A DNA stretch of 64,000 nt. Origin: Zantedeschia hybrid cultivar (Eukaryota > Streptophyta > Magnoliopsida > Alismatales > Araceae). The stretch is taken from contig JARZZO010000003.1 in NCBI GenBank assembly GCA_030544215.1, positions 20,655,879 through 20,719,878 on the forward strand, written 5' to 3'. Within the stretch, counting starts at the first letter, position 1; every line of letters begins with the position of its first letter. The notes below the pieces were generated by a model. The model made no database searches and had not been told where the DNA came from. It saw nothing but the letters and a program-made list of their open reading frames with translations. Shown piece after piece: positions 45,543-56,846 of this stretch. A program made the translations under genes and the position numbers.

Positions 45543-46041
45543 AGGCTAGCTGGTTCGGTTGTAAAACGACACCGTTACGCGTGTTTTTCTCGTTATGCGT
45601 GAAGAACCCGTATTGTACGTGTTCTTGAGTATAATCCGATTAAAAATGACAGATTAGTGTTCATATGATGATCACGATTAATTTGATTATTTTTCTGTAT
45701 TTTTCGGATTTTTATTTGGGTTTTTCGGAGTTCTTCATGTGATGATGAACTGGGGTACTTTGGCGGCTTCGTACGTGCATCCCAAGCGTTGGGATGGCCG
45801 GCCGAATCTCTAGATCTCTTGGTGATAGTCACCACTTCGCATTGGGCATGAAGATCGGGGCCGGAGTGCCCTTGGAGGTCGTAAAAATTGAGCCCAAACT
45901 TGGATTTTTAAACCTGAAAAATCAGATTTTTTAGGGGATTTTAGGCTTGATTTTCTTCCTCTTTGGAGGCCGCCGGCAGCCCTGCCGGCGCCGGGCACGA
46001 CGCCGGCGCCGGGGGCACCGCCGGCCGGGGCCGCCGCTGCC

Positions 46042-46064
46042 GGGGGGGGGGGGGGGGGGGGGGG
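46042..46064 (+). repeat. Run of 23 G in the Angela B leader
   Basis: Uninterrupted poly(G) within a GC-rich segment. It is absent from the equivalent place in copy A, so it expanded in this copy or is an assembly-sensitive spot. Confidence 0.95.
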
Positions 46065-46211
46065 CTGGCCGCCTGCGCCACCGCCCTGCAACTGCCGGCC
46101 TGCTGGTTTTAGGGTTAGCAGGTAAAAGAGGAAGAGGGCCGGTCGAACTGTGCGTTAAGGGGCTGAACCGCCCGATCCCGACCCGGTCGGACTGGGCGGG
46201 GCCGGGCGGCG

Positions 46212-46272
46212 CCCTGGCCGAGCCAGGGTGCGGCCCTGGCCGAGCCAGGGTTCGACCCTGGCCGAGCCAGGG
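46212..46272 (+). repeat. Three tandem hairpins CCCTGGC-CGA-GCCAGGG, 22-bp period
   Basis: Copies at 46212-46228, 46234-46250 and 46256-46272, each a perfect 7-bp stem with a 3-base loop. Copy A has related but degenerate copies at about 12940-13040. Confidence 0.9.
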
Positions 46273-47447
46273 TCCTGGGTCCGGGCCCTTTGGGCCTTAA
46301 TGGGCTGGGCCCATTTTATATTTTATTAAAAACTGTTTTTAATATCTGTTTAACCCCTTTAAACCCAATTTTAGCCCGTTTTAGCCTGTTTTAAAATTGT
46401 TTTAAAACAGAAAAATTATAAGAATAATTAATAAATGTTATTAATTAATTTTTATGATTATTAACAGCTTATTAAAGTGTTTAATAACTGTTAGTCTATT
46501 AAAGGGCTTTATAATTAATGGGTGTTAGTTAATTATTTAAAATTGTTTTAGATAATTAATTTCCTTGTTAATTTAATTAGTTTAAAACTGTTTTAAACTG
46601 ATTTCATGCATAACTTGATTACTCTTAATGTTCAAATTGTTTGAATTTGTATTTAGATTAACTGAATAGTTTAGTTAGTTTATTTGTCAATAATGTTTTG
46701 AATATTATTGATTATGCTGAAATTAAATGTTATTTCGAAAACTAATTGGTATTATAATTTTATATTTATAAAATTTAATACCAAACAGCAATTATGTGAT
46801 GATTGTGATGCATGTGATGTGTTTTATGGTGGGATGATCATGGACTTAGAATTTTCATGTGATGAATGATGTGAATGGATGCGATGCTTATTTCATTTGG
46901 TATTTTAAAATAGGACATGCATGTCCTCCTCTCTCTTAATCCAAGTGTACTTTCTACCTTCCTATAAGATTGTACTCCCCTTGATAAGATCAAGGTTTCT
47001 AATTGTTTAAATGTACATTTGAGGACCTGCGAGTCCTAAATTTCATATTTAAATGTATTGGATTAAGCTATGAGGACGGGATCTTCTGAAGACACCTCTG
47101 GAGGAAGGACTCGCATCAAATGGAACCAGTGTTGCTGTTTTCACATTAGGATCCTATTATGGATCATCGTTTGGCTCCGATGAATCCATAGTAGCTTTAG
47201 CAATCCATGATCATCCCCATTTAATTTTTCTGCACATATGTGATATTTGTGGACTATGCTATCATATATATATTTCTATTAAGTATATTGATACTTCAAA
47301 TCGAAATACTATTGATAGCACGATTTTTTACAAATAAAAAATAAAAAACCCTCTTTTAAAACTTAAGTTGTAAACGTGAGATATTTAGAATAATCCACGT
47401 AACCCACCATCATTATAGATCTTAGGATAATTCTTATCTCAAACGGA

Positions 47448-47745
47448 TTTGTTGTGCTACCACAAGGTCCATTTGATTTAGAAATTAAACTAGATCTACG
47501 ACATGTGATGTCATTAAGATGAATGGACAAATAGTGTAGTTTTGTTGTGCTACCACAAGGATTGCACTATGAATTCATGTCATCTAAGTAATGATGGATA
47601 AACTTAACTGAATCAAATTGATTTGTTGTGCTACCACAAGGTCATTCTGATTCAAGGGTTAAATCGATCGGATATTGCAAACGTTGCAACTGTCAAGAGT
47701 TGACTACCTAAGGGACTTGATGTGATTTGTTGTGCTACCACAAGG
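47448..47745 (+). repeat. Four spaced copies of a 20-bp hairpin repeat in the Angela B leader
   Basis: TTTGTTGTGCTACCACAAGG at 47448-47467, 47541-47560, 47622-47641 and 47726-47745, all four identical. TTGTG-CTAC-CACAA forms a stem-loop. The DNA between copies is unrelated, so this is not a simple tandem repeat. Confidence 0.93.
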
Positions 47746-47927
47746 TCACATGCATGTTGCCCGAAGGATTCTGATCCCCACTAGGAGATCACCGGAATCT
47801 CCCGTTCTGTATCTTAGAGGGTCATACAGATCGCCGAAAAATAGTGGGAGCATAAATCTAGATTAAAAGTCCTAAATCTGATTTTAAGAACTATCTGCTC
47901 ATTTTATATATTTCCATGTAGGTCGCT

Positions 47928-50900
47928 ATGTCGTCACCTAACCCCCTCCGTTGCATACTTGATGCAAACAAACTCACGGGACCAAATTACATTGACTGGT
48001 TACGCAACCTATAGATTGTCCTCATGTGCAAAAAGCTAGCCTATGTCCTAGATCAACCAGATCCAGTGCAATCCGGTGATAATACTAACGAAGATGAATT
48101 AATGATGTATGAAAATTGGAAGGAGGACTCTGTCAAGGTCCAGTGTTATATGCTCGGTTCAATGAACAATGAACTGCAGCGACAGCATGATAACATGGAA
48201 CCTAAGACCATTCTGAATCACCTACAAGAGTTGTTTGGTGAACAATCTAGAACAGAAAGATATGAGATATCTAAGAAATTGTTCAGGACCAGAATGAGCG
48301 AGGGCACATCTGTGCAAACTCATGTGCTCAAGATGATAGAGTGGATTGAGAGGCTTGCTGTGCTTGGCTTTGTTATGAACAATGACCTAAGCATTGACTT
48401 AATCCTACAATCTCCTCCAGATTCATTTTCACAATTCATTATCAACTTCAATATGAACAAAATTGAAGTTTCACTAGCTGAGTTGCTCAACATGTTGAAG
48501 ACAGCTGAAGGCACTATCCAGAAAGATAAGCCAAGTGTAATGCTTGTTGGTAAGACCAACAAGAAAAGAAAAGCTGGACAGACCTTTAAGAAAGGTAAGC
48601 CTAAGAAGCAAGTGAAAAGCAAACCGACGGTACAAAAGGACAAAGCTAAAATCAATGATAAAGGTCAGTGTTTCCACTGCCATAAAGAAGGTCATTGGAA
48701 GAGAAACTGCAAGATTTATCTTGCAGAAAAAGCAAAGGAGAAGCTTGGTGAAGCTTCAGGTATTCTCATGATCGATCTTAACTTGTGTTATAGAGAATCA
48801 ACATCCTGGGTATTAGATACTGGATGTGTTTCTCATATCTGCAATAACTTGCAGGTGTTAACAAGTAAAAGAAGATTGAACCGCGGAGACGTGGATCTGA
48901 GGCTCGGGAATAGAGCAAAAGTTGCTGCGTTAGCTGTGGGGACATCAAGACTTCAGATACCGTCAGGAGACTTTTTGGAACTGATAGATTGTTGTTATGT
49001 TCCAACCATTATTAGGAATATCATATCTATTTCATGTTTAGATAGACAAGGATATTCTATGAAGCTAGAGAATAAAGGTTGTTCAATTTATCAAGGAGAC
49101 AAATTGTTTGCTTCCGGGTATTTATTGCATGGATTATATTTACTTGATATTTCATGTGATGTTTGTCTGATAAATAATTCTCTTGAACGCTTAGATAAGG
49201 ATGTGAATAAATCGTACCTATGGCATTGTAGGCTAGGTCACATAAATGAGAACAGGATCATAAGGTTGCAAAAGAATGGATATCTTGATCTATTTGATTA
49301 TGAATCATTTGCAACCTGTGAAGCTTGTCTCATGGGAAAGATGACCAAAGCTCCATTCTCAGAACATGGAGAAAGAGTTAAGGACTTATTGGAACTAATA
49401 CATAGTGATGTATGTGGTCCAATGTCCACTCATGCTATGGGTGGTTACTCATACTTTGTTTCATTTACAGATGATTTCTCAAGATATGGCTACATATATT
49501 TAATGAAATATAAGTCAGAAGTCTTTAAGAAATTTAAAGAGTTTAAAAACGAAGTTGAGAACCAGACTGAAAAGAGTATTAAAACTCTTCGATCAGATCG
49601 AGGGGGTGAATATTTAAGTACAGAATTCATAGAATATCTTAAAGATAATGGTATTTTGTCTCAGTGGACTCCTTCCTATACACCTCAGTTAAATGGTGTA
49701 TCGGAAAGGAGAAATCGTACTCTATTAGATATGGTACGATCCATGATGAGTTATGCCAAACTTCCAATCTCTTTATGGGGATATGCACTGTTGACTGCTG
49801 CATATCTGTTGAACAAAGTTCCCAGTAAGTCAGTACCTTCCACTCCATATGAGATATGGAAAGGAAAGAAACCAGACTTTATGCATGTTAGAGTCTGGGG
49901 TTGTCCTTCACATGTCAAAAGACATGATCCAGACAAATTGGATTCCAGGACAGAGAAATGTAGATTTGTGGGATATCCAAAAGAGACTTTTGGATATTAT
50001 TTCTATCAGCCCAGCGATCAAAGGGTGTTCGTCGCAAAAAGAGCTGTCTTCTTAGAGAAAGAATATCTTTCAAAAGAAGACAGTGGGAGCAAGATAGAAT
50101 TGGAAGAAATTCTAGACTCACAAATCAACACTGGTTCATCTTCTGAACCATTGACTCAAGAACTTGTTCAAGATGATACACAAAAGGTTCGCAGATCAGG
50201 TAGAGTGCTTAAGCAGCCTGAAAGATATGTTGGACATATCGATGAAGGCAAACCAAAAGTGCACTTAAATGAGGATGATGATCCTCAAACCTACCTAGAA
50301 GCCATAAATAGTCATGAATCAGAAAAATGGCAAGAGGCAATGGATTCTGAAATTCAGTCCATGTATGCCAATCATGTTTGGAACTTGGTTGATTTGCCAG
50401 AAGGTATGGTACCTATTGGCAGTAAATGGATCTTTAAAAGAAAGATCGGGGCAGATGGACAAATTGACACATACAAGGCAAGGCTTGTAGCAAAAGGATA
50501 TCGTCAAAGACAAGGTGTTGACTATGACGAAACATTTTCTCCAGTTGCCATGATTAAGTCAATCAGAATACTTCTTGCTATCGCCGCATTCTATGATTAT
50601 GAAATATGGCAAATGGATGTGAAAACAGCATTCCTTAACGGGAACTTTCAAGAAGAGGTGTATATGATACAACCTGAAGGATTTACTTCCAAAGAGCATT
50701 CAAGCAAGGTATGCAAGCTGCAAAGATCCATCTATGGATTAAAGCAAGCATCCCGAACTTGGAACTTAAGATTTGATGAAGCAATCAAATCTTATGACTT
50801 CATTAAGAATGAAGATGAACCTTGTGTATACAAAACGGTTAGTGGGAGCGCAGTTACCTTTTTGGTACTTTATGTTGATGACATTCTACTAATTGGGAAT

Positions 50901-51857
50901 GATGTAGGAATGTTGTCATCGGTAAAGACTTGGTTATCTAAAAACTTCTCCATGAAAGATTTGGGAGAAGCATCCTATATTATGGGAATAAGGATCTGTA
51001 GAGATAGGTCCAAAAGGATGCTTGGCTTGTCCCAATCTATTTACATAGATACCATAGTCAAAAGGTTTGGCATGGAAAATTTCAAGAGAGGCCTCGTACC
51101 TATGAGGCATGGAATTTATCTCTCTAAAGAAATGTCTCCCAAGACACCTGAAGAGAGAGCGTACATGGATAGAGTTCCTTATGCCTCGGCAATAGGATCT
51201 ATCATGTATGCAATGCTATGTACTAGGCTTGATGTGGCACATCCATTAAGTGTCACTAGTAGATATCAGGCTGATCCAGGTGAGGAACACTGGAAGGCGG
51301 TGAAATGTATCCTTAGATACTTGAGAAGGACTAAGGATCTATTTCTCGTTTATGGAGGAAACGACTTGGAACTTCGAGGATTTACTGACTCGAGTTTCCA
51401 GTCGGATATGGATGACAGCAAATCCATGTCTGGATTTGTGTTCATGTTAAATGGAGGTACAGTAAGTTGGAAGAGTTCCAAACAGGAAACTACTGCAGAT
51501 TCGACGACCGAAGCAGAATACATTGCTGCAGCTGAAGCGGCCAAGGAGGCGGTTTGGATGAAGAAGTTCATCTCGGCGCTTGGAGTCGTTCCAAGCATTT
51601 CAGATCCTGTTCCATTATTGTGTGACAACAATGGGGCAATAGCTCAAGTGAAGGAGCCAAGATCACATCAGAAGTCAAAGCACATTATGAGACGATTTCA
51701 TCTGATTCGTGAGATCATCGCCCGAGGAGATATAGTAGTTGAGAAAGTCTCATCTGAAGATAATGTAGCAGATCCCTTGACTAAGCCATTGTCTCAAAAC
51801 AATTTAGAACGTCACCTTAAGTCTATGGGACTTAGACACATGGGTGATTGGCTATAG
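47928..51857 (+). pseudogene. Angela B gag-pol (Gag, protease, integrase, RT, RNase H), one nonsense codon
   Basis: The frame starts with the ATG at 47928 (same first residues as copy A) and ends with TAG at 51855-51857, 1309 codons. A TAG at codon 29 (48012-48014; copy A has AAG) breaks it; the next Met at 48024 opens 1277 codons. Landmarks by residue from 47928: zinc knuckle CFHCHKEGHWKRNC about 247; protease VLDTGCVSH about 296; integrase HHCC about 432-470; integrase D, D, E about 492, 556 and 591; RT YVDDILLIGND about 982; RNase H FTDSSFQSD about 1153, EAEYIAA and CDNNGAIA. All catalytic residues are present. Only a short Gag N-terminus is lost if translation restarts downstream. Confidence 0.95.
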
Positions 51858-51871
51858 TCCAAGTGGGAGAA
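51858..51871 (+). other. Angela B polypurine tract
   Basis: CCAAGTGGGAGAA directly before the 3' LTR start TGTTAG. Confidence 0.8.
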
Positions 51872-52362
51872 TGTTAGAATTGGGTGGCCTCATAGCCAAT
51901 CATTGTACATTCTAGTTTAAGATTATTAATAAAGGCAATTATTACTTCATTTAATAGTTCTCGCAAACGACTATCGTAATGAAGGTCCATAGACAAATAT
52001 ATGGGATATTGAATCATGATGAGATCATGATAGTGAGATCAATATCCTCAGTCAATTGTCTTAAACAGTTCTCGATCATAGGATATTTGAGATGGACATT
52101 AAATATCCGATAAGATCGACACAAGTTACGTCTGCTCATGTGATGAGGGTGAATGATCTCACATTCACTCGTGTGATGACACTAAGATAAACAAGTGGGT
52201 GCTCATTAGAGAATGAGTTCACTGAACAGACCCAAATAAGAATTCCTGGATGGTAATTATACCTATTAGTCAACCAGAGAATTCAATCGTTGCAGTAGCA
52301 CAGTTGGTCCTTTGACCTGAGTCACCAATGATACCTTGTTTGTGGACCATTGTGTCTTGATT

Positions 52363-52367
52363 CTCTG
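52363..52367. other. Target-site duplication (CTCTG), left copy, solo LTR
   Basis: CTCTG here and at 55126-55130. The 5' LTR has a single TTCTCTGACTCG. Confidence 0.95.
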
Positions 52368-53809
52368 TGTAACGACCCGCCATCCTATGATCGGAGACCC
52401 GGTCACTAAATGGATGTCGGCCCATTAACTGCGGGTTCACACCCGGATCTCAAACAACACATCTGGAGGAGTAAGTGCTAAACAAAGCTAAATATAACAA
52501 TCTCACGGACTACAAAGATGAGCAAGTGCGCAGGAAGGAAAATAACAATGTCCGTATACAGTCCAACAATAATTACATGTCCAACAATTAAATAAGTACA
52601 GGCAGAAGGAAGTACAACAACATCGGGGCATACCTCGGAACTAAGACAGCTGCTGGTCCGCACACCAAGAAGACACCACGCTTCCGCTGCGCCTCGAGGT
52701 CCACACCTGAAATCGCAGGGAGTGAGCCACACCAGAAATGGGCTCAGTAGGGATCATCCGATCCCCTGCCTCCCACTCACACACCCACAAGTGTAACAAC
52801 AGGAATATATGGCAATTTAAGTAAGGCAGTAAACATAGCACCCAACTCTGATATGAAACGCACGGTAAGCAGTGTAACAAGAGCCATTCTAAGTAAGCTG
52901 AAGAACCCAACACAGAGTCACGACTCACAGTCAAAGTCCACGAAGCGACTAAACCACACTGTCGACCGAAGTCAGACGTCGCCTCCCAACACTACCACCA
53001 CAGCTCACGCCTGTCCGCCCCTACAGCGTTCCGGGGCACTGTAGGGTGAGGCAGTGAGTCAAACTAGGACTAGCTGGACTCAGTGTACCGCCACTGCCAG
53101 CCACGTGTGAACACAAGCAGTCTAGACTACTGTCCTACCGTCCGGATTGCCTCCACGCTAGGCCTCAGCGCTTCAGGAGGGCCCTGGGGACCGGCGAACC
53201 CCCGTCAAGCCGAAGCTACAGGAACTACCCACAAACCCAACTCTCCCGGGCTGCGTCAGGCTAAGGGCTATAGGTACCACTCGTAACCTTGATCAAAGGT
53301 CACATCAGGCCCAATGGCTAAAGGATAAACCAACTCCCACCAGAAACACCACCAGCTCCACAGCAAGAAACACGCCAGAAGCTGTCACGACAACCAAGGG
53401 AAACCCCGACCCGCTGAGACCAAACAGCAACCCCTCGGATAGCACACCAGCTACTCCGGCCCGATGGGCTCAAGGTGGTTCTGCTTGTCTCAGCCAAGGG
53501 TGAAACACAACATGCACCACTCCACAGACACCATGGCCCTTCTCCCATCGGCCCATGGTGACAGACGTAAACCACAGTTAACCCGATCCACATTCGCATA
53601 ACACAACCACACATATAATCATGATTCCATTCGCACAGTAAACCTCAGTCTCAGTATATAGCTAAAGCACACACACACACACACAGGTGATGTAAGTCCA
53701 CTCACGCAGAAGTCCTCCGTCTCAGTATACAACCCAAAGCATGCATTTGAACCATCCTACCGTGAAACGCGCATGAAATAACAGGGTTTAAGCGTTTCTG
53801 TCTTGAATC

Positions 53810-54152
53810 GCGTCGACCGAGGTCGACGCCATTCAAGATCCTTACACAGGTGTATTAAAAGACAGATTATCCTTTAAAACGCGTCCACCAGTGAAGCCGC
53901 CGTTTAAAACGCGTCAGGGTCGCCCGACGCCATTCAACCCAGAAATCCCGATTGCAGAACCCTTAAACGGGGCATTTTCTGCCTAAATGGCATCATGATG
54001 TCTCGACGTCCTTCAGAAAGGCGTCGTCCATCCATGACGTCATTTAGCGCCAGAACCCCTAACTCAAGAAACCTCGAACATGGAGGTTTCTGCCCTAAAA
54101 CGCGTCGTACTGACCCGACGTCTTTCGGAAAGGCGTCGACCAGGCACGACGC
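53810..54152. repeat. Array of seven GCGTC-N10-GACGC palindromes (solo LTR, cluster 1)
   Basis: Cores at 53810, 53881, 53911, 53990, 54021, 54102 and 54133. Spacing alternates about 30 and 80 bp as in the Tekay LTR. Arms match those of the Tekay copies at the same ordinal places while loops differ at many bases. Two copies have one mismatch in an arm (GCCGC at 53896, GCATC at 53990). Confidence 0.9.
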
Positions 54153-54716
54153 CATTTAGCGCCAGAAACCAGGTTTCCTGGTTCGACCCGAGGGTCTCAC
54201 CCTTGAACCCCAAGCACCCCGAAAAGCCCCAAAACCAAAAGGGGGAAAATGAGAACGTCAAGCAACACGATCATGCTATGAAACCACGTCCACAAACATC
54301 GCCATTCCCACAAGGAATCCCCCCCCTAGACATGCTCGGTCTAACCCCAAACACACCACATCACGCCAAGAAGCAAACGAGCACACATGCAAGGTTTCGT
54401 CCCCCTACCGGTTCTTGAACTCCGCCAAGCTCCGTGCCTCCGTCCCGCCGCACCACACACCGCCGCCGGTACCCTCGAGGACGCCGCCACTCCGCCGGGA
54501 CGTCGGCCGCCGTCCGGAGAGTGGAACACCGCGAAGGAAGTGGTGGTGGTAGAGGTGAGAGGTAAGGTGGCGTTGGAGTGGTGGAAGAGGAAGAAGAGGA
54601 AGGGAAGGGGAAGAAGAGCGTCGGAGAGGGCGGAGAGAGCGAAGAGAGAGAGAGTGAAGGCGAGAATGAGGGAAAGAAGGGAAGGCTCGCGGGGTTAACC
54701 AGAATCCCGCTAAAAC

Positions 54717-55027
54717 GCGTCGATCGAGGCAGACGCCTATCAGTCTGACAGGACGTCCGTACTGACAGCGGTCTGAAACTCGTCGCCCACCGTGGACGCC
54801 ATTCAGACGACAGGACAGGCCGTACTGACAACGCTCTGGCGCCGTACCCTGAAATCGCAGAGGTCACAGTCTGAATCGCGTCGACCAAGCACGACGTCGT
54901 TCAGATGATGTGACCGGGGCCGTACCCTCGCGGCCCGAAACCCGCCCACGTGGCGCAACAACCAACAGATCTAAATGGCGTCCACACAACCTGAAGCCTT
55001 TTGAAAGGCGTCGAGCAGTGCTGACGC
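54717..55027. repeat. Array of five GCGTC-N10-GACGC palindromes (solo LTR, cluster 2)
   Basis: Cores at 54717, 54780, 54878, 54978 and 55008, all with 10-base loops. Copies at 54780 (TCGTC) and 54978 (GAAGC) have one arm mismatch. The last pair is again 30 bp apart. Confidence 0.9.
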
Positions 55028-55125
55028 CATTCAGTCAGCAATCTCAAGACCCCCCACAGGGTCCAAACCAAGGGATCCGACCCGAACCCGATCCGAAAAC
55101 AGAACCCGAAATCTCAGTCCTTACA

Positions 55126-55130
55126 CTCTG
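55126..55130. other. Target-site duplication (CTCTG), right copy, solo LTR
   Basis: Follows AGTCCTTACA and matches 52363-52367. Confidence 0.95.
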
Positions 55131-56215
55131 ACTCGTGGGCTTTAACCATTAAGTCCACCATAATCGGTCTTTCAGATACAGTGGAAAGCTTGCGAAGGTA
55201 ATTGAGTGAACAACAAGGGATCACTCACTCTTAGTATAAGACTGGAGAGAGAATGTCTTATGGATGTGTACACAGAAATCTCTGGCCAGGGTCAAATGAA
55301 AGAGATGTCTTTCTAGATATTAACTGTGTACTGGAATCCATCTGGATAATGCGATAGAGGGTTTGACTATAAAACCATACCCTTGCGTTATCGAGACATT
55401 GCATGAGTGAAGGATTATATCTGTGCGGTATCGGCAGACGGAAAGGTTCAATTGAAGGGAACAATATCCCTTATATCTTATGGGATCATGAGGTAGTGTT
55501 TGGTGCTGTTCATGATCAGAAGGCCAAGTGAATTCATCATCGGATGATAATTTACTTGTTCATTAAATTAATCATTTAACATGCGATGTTTAAATGTTAA
55601 TTAATAAATATTAAACTCAAGAAACAGTTCTAAGTTTAATGGGCCTGCAACCGGACTGATATATGGGCCTAGAGGGTCACACACATAAGAGTTCTCGTCA
55701 GACGGTGAGAGATGTTAAATTTCATGCTTATCTGGGTTTTTGTGAAAAGCTGCAGGATAAACATGAAGATTTAATGGAGAATTATCCAAGGCCAAACTCT
55801 TGGATAATCATGAGGATTAACTCTTGTGCTTATCCTTATTTCTATATAAGGAGGGCCAAGGGGGAGTGGTAAAAAGTTAGTTGGACGAATTTTACTCCCC
55901 AGATTCTCTCTCTCCTCTCTCTCTCTCCTTCTCTCGGAGTGGATCTGTTTCTCTCCGCGCATGGTGGATCTGAGATCTGGTCGGAGCACTCAAGTCGAGG
56001 AGGAAATCGCGTCTACTGCGGGAACTCGTGTGGATACCTCTAGAGATCGTGCGCGTGTACGATTACCGAGTCGGCATCATCCACGGGAGATTCGAAACCC
56101 CGCAAAGGTGAATAACTGTTCTTCCCGCGTTAGTTTTAATGTCTGTTTTACGACCCCAGCAACCGATACAATGGAATCATTTTTATTTCCGCTGCGTTCA
56201 TGGTGATTCCTTACA

Positions 56216-56220
56216 GCCAC
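56216..56220. other. Target-site duplication (GCCAC), right copy, Angela B
   Basis: Follows GATTCCTTACA and matches 43944-43948. Confidence 0.93.
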
Positions 56221-56846
56221 TGGTTTGGAGGAACCGGTGGCCACCCCCCTCATCTCCTCCTTTATCTTCTTATTTTTGTTTAATAAATGAGGAGACCCTC
56301 ATTTAATTCTCCCCACTCCTCTCTCTTTTTTAAAAACACATGTGAAAAGGGTTATCCAATGTTTAGCCATTTTAAAATTGTGTTAGTAGAGGCTCCACTA
56401 ATATAGGAGGCAGAACCAAGCCTTTAAACCCGATTAAATAATGCTAAAAACCCATTATAGAGAGAGGGGGAAGAGGACCCCCCCCCCCCCCCTAAGTTGC
56501 CTTTTGCCCAGTTAACCTGGACGGTCGCTCGTCGCTAGGCCTCGCTGTGTCGCACCCGTATCACCCAGTTGCCTTTTGCCCAGCCACACATGGTCTTGTT
56601 GCTGTCGTCCCCACGGCATTTTCGGTCCTACTACTGTTGTCCCTCGTCGCACTAAATGGTTTGTCTCTTGCCCACGGCTCATCCGTGTCTGTGGGTATTC
56701 GAGGACTACCCAGGCCATCGTCGGCGATGCAGCGCCAAGCGACCTTGCCATGTATCTACGCCGGTCGCAACAAGGCAATCTAGTCACCTCCGATCGGGTC
56801 GCCATCTAAAACAAGATACATGTTACCCTTCGGCTCTTGTGACATC
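56221..56846. other. Non-coding DNA with a C15 run
   Basis: Continuation of the pre-Angela-B locus, with a run of 15 C at 56478-56492 and a repeated word TTGCCTTTTGCCCAG (about 56499 and 56568). The later part may be the 5' region of the following copia element, but I find no 5' LTR matching 61127-61289. Confidence 0.6.

Larger units (their letters stand above)
45543..47927 (+). other. Angela B untranslated leader
   Basis: About 2.4 kb with no conserved ORF. It has a G-run of 23 (46042-46064), three tandem perfect hairpins (46212-46272), an AT-rich middle, and four spaced 20-bp hairpin repeats (47448-47745). The same order is found in copy A, so structure rather than coding is conserved. Confidence 0.88.
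52368..55125 (-). repeat. Solo LTR of a Tekay-related family
   Basis: 2758 bp from TGTAACGACCCGCCATCC to AGTCCTTACA with its own CTCTG duplication and no internal region, hence a solo LTR left by LTR-LTR recombination. Ends, palindrome clusters and central purine-rich tract match the LTR of 1964-11374 in order, but overall sequence is well diverged and 420 bp longer, so it is a different subfamily. Orientation is given by alignment to the coding Tekay element. Confidence 0.93.
43949..56215 (+). mobile_element. Complete Angela-type Ty1/copia retrotransposon, copy B
   Basis: 5' LTR 43949-45528, PBS 45530, leader to 47927, gag-pol 47928-51857, PPT 51858-51871 and 3' LTR 51872-56215, with GCCAC duplications. 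A 2758-bp solo LTR plus its 5-bp duplication is embedded in the 3' LTR; without it the element is about 9.5 kb. The LTRs differ by roughly 2% by eye. Long LTRs, a leader of 2.4 kb and a single gag-pol frame resemble BARE-1/Angela. Gag-pol has one stop at codon 29 and is otherwise open. Confidence 0.95.
51872..56215 (+). repeat. Angela B 3' LTR, interrupted by a solo LTR
   Basis: Left part 51872-52367 and right part 55126-56215 together give 1581 bp after removing one duplication copy, equal to the 5' LTR. The TATA box is at 55843-55849. Confidence 0.95.

Noticed and set aside
47448..47745. CRISPR-like array of spaced identical repeats
   Set aside because: Only four 20-bp repeats with 61-84-bp unrelated linkers inside a plant retrotransposon leader; no cas genes and no bacterial context.
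283..51857. All premature stops in the window being TAG, suggesting an amber-suppressing system
   Set aside because: Angela A also has TAA (216-214) and TGA (69-67) within pol, and the hAT and Ale-like remnants have all three stops. Deamination at CAG and TGG explains most TAGs.
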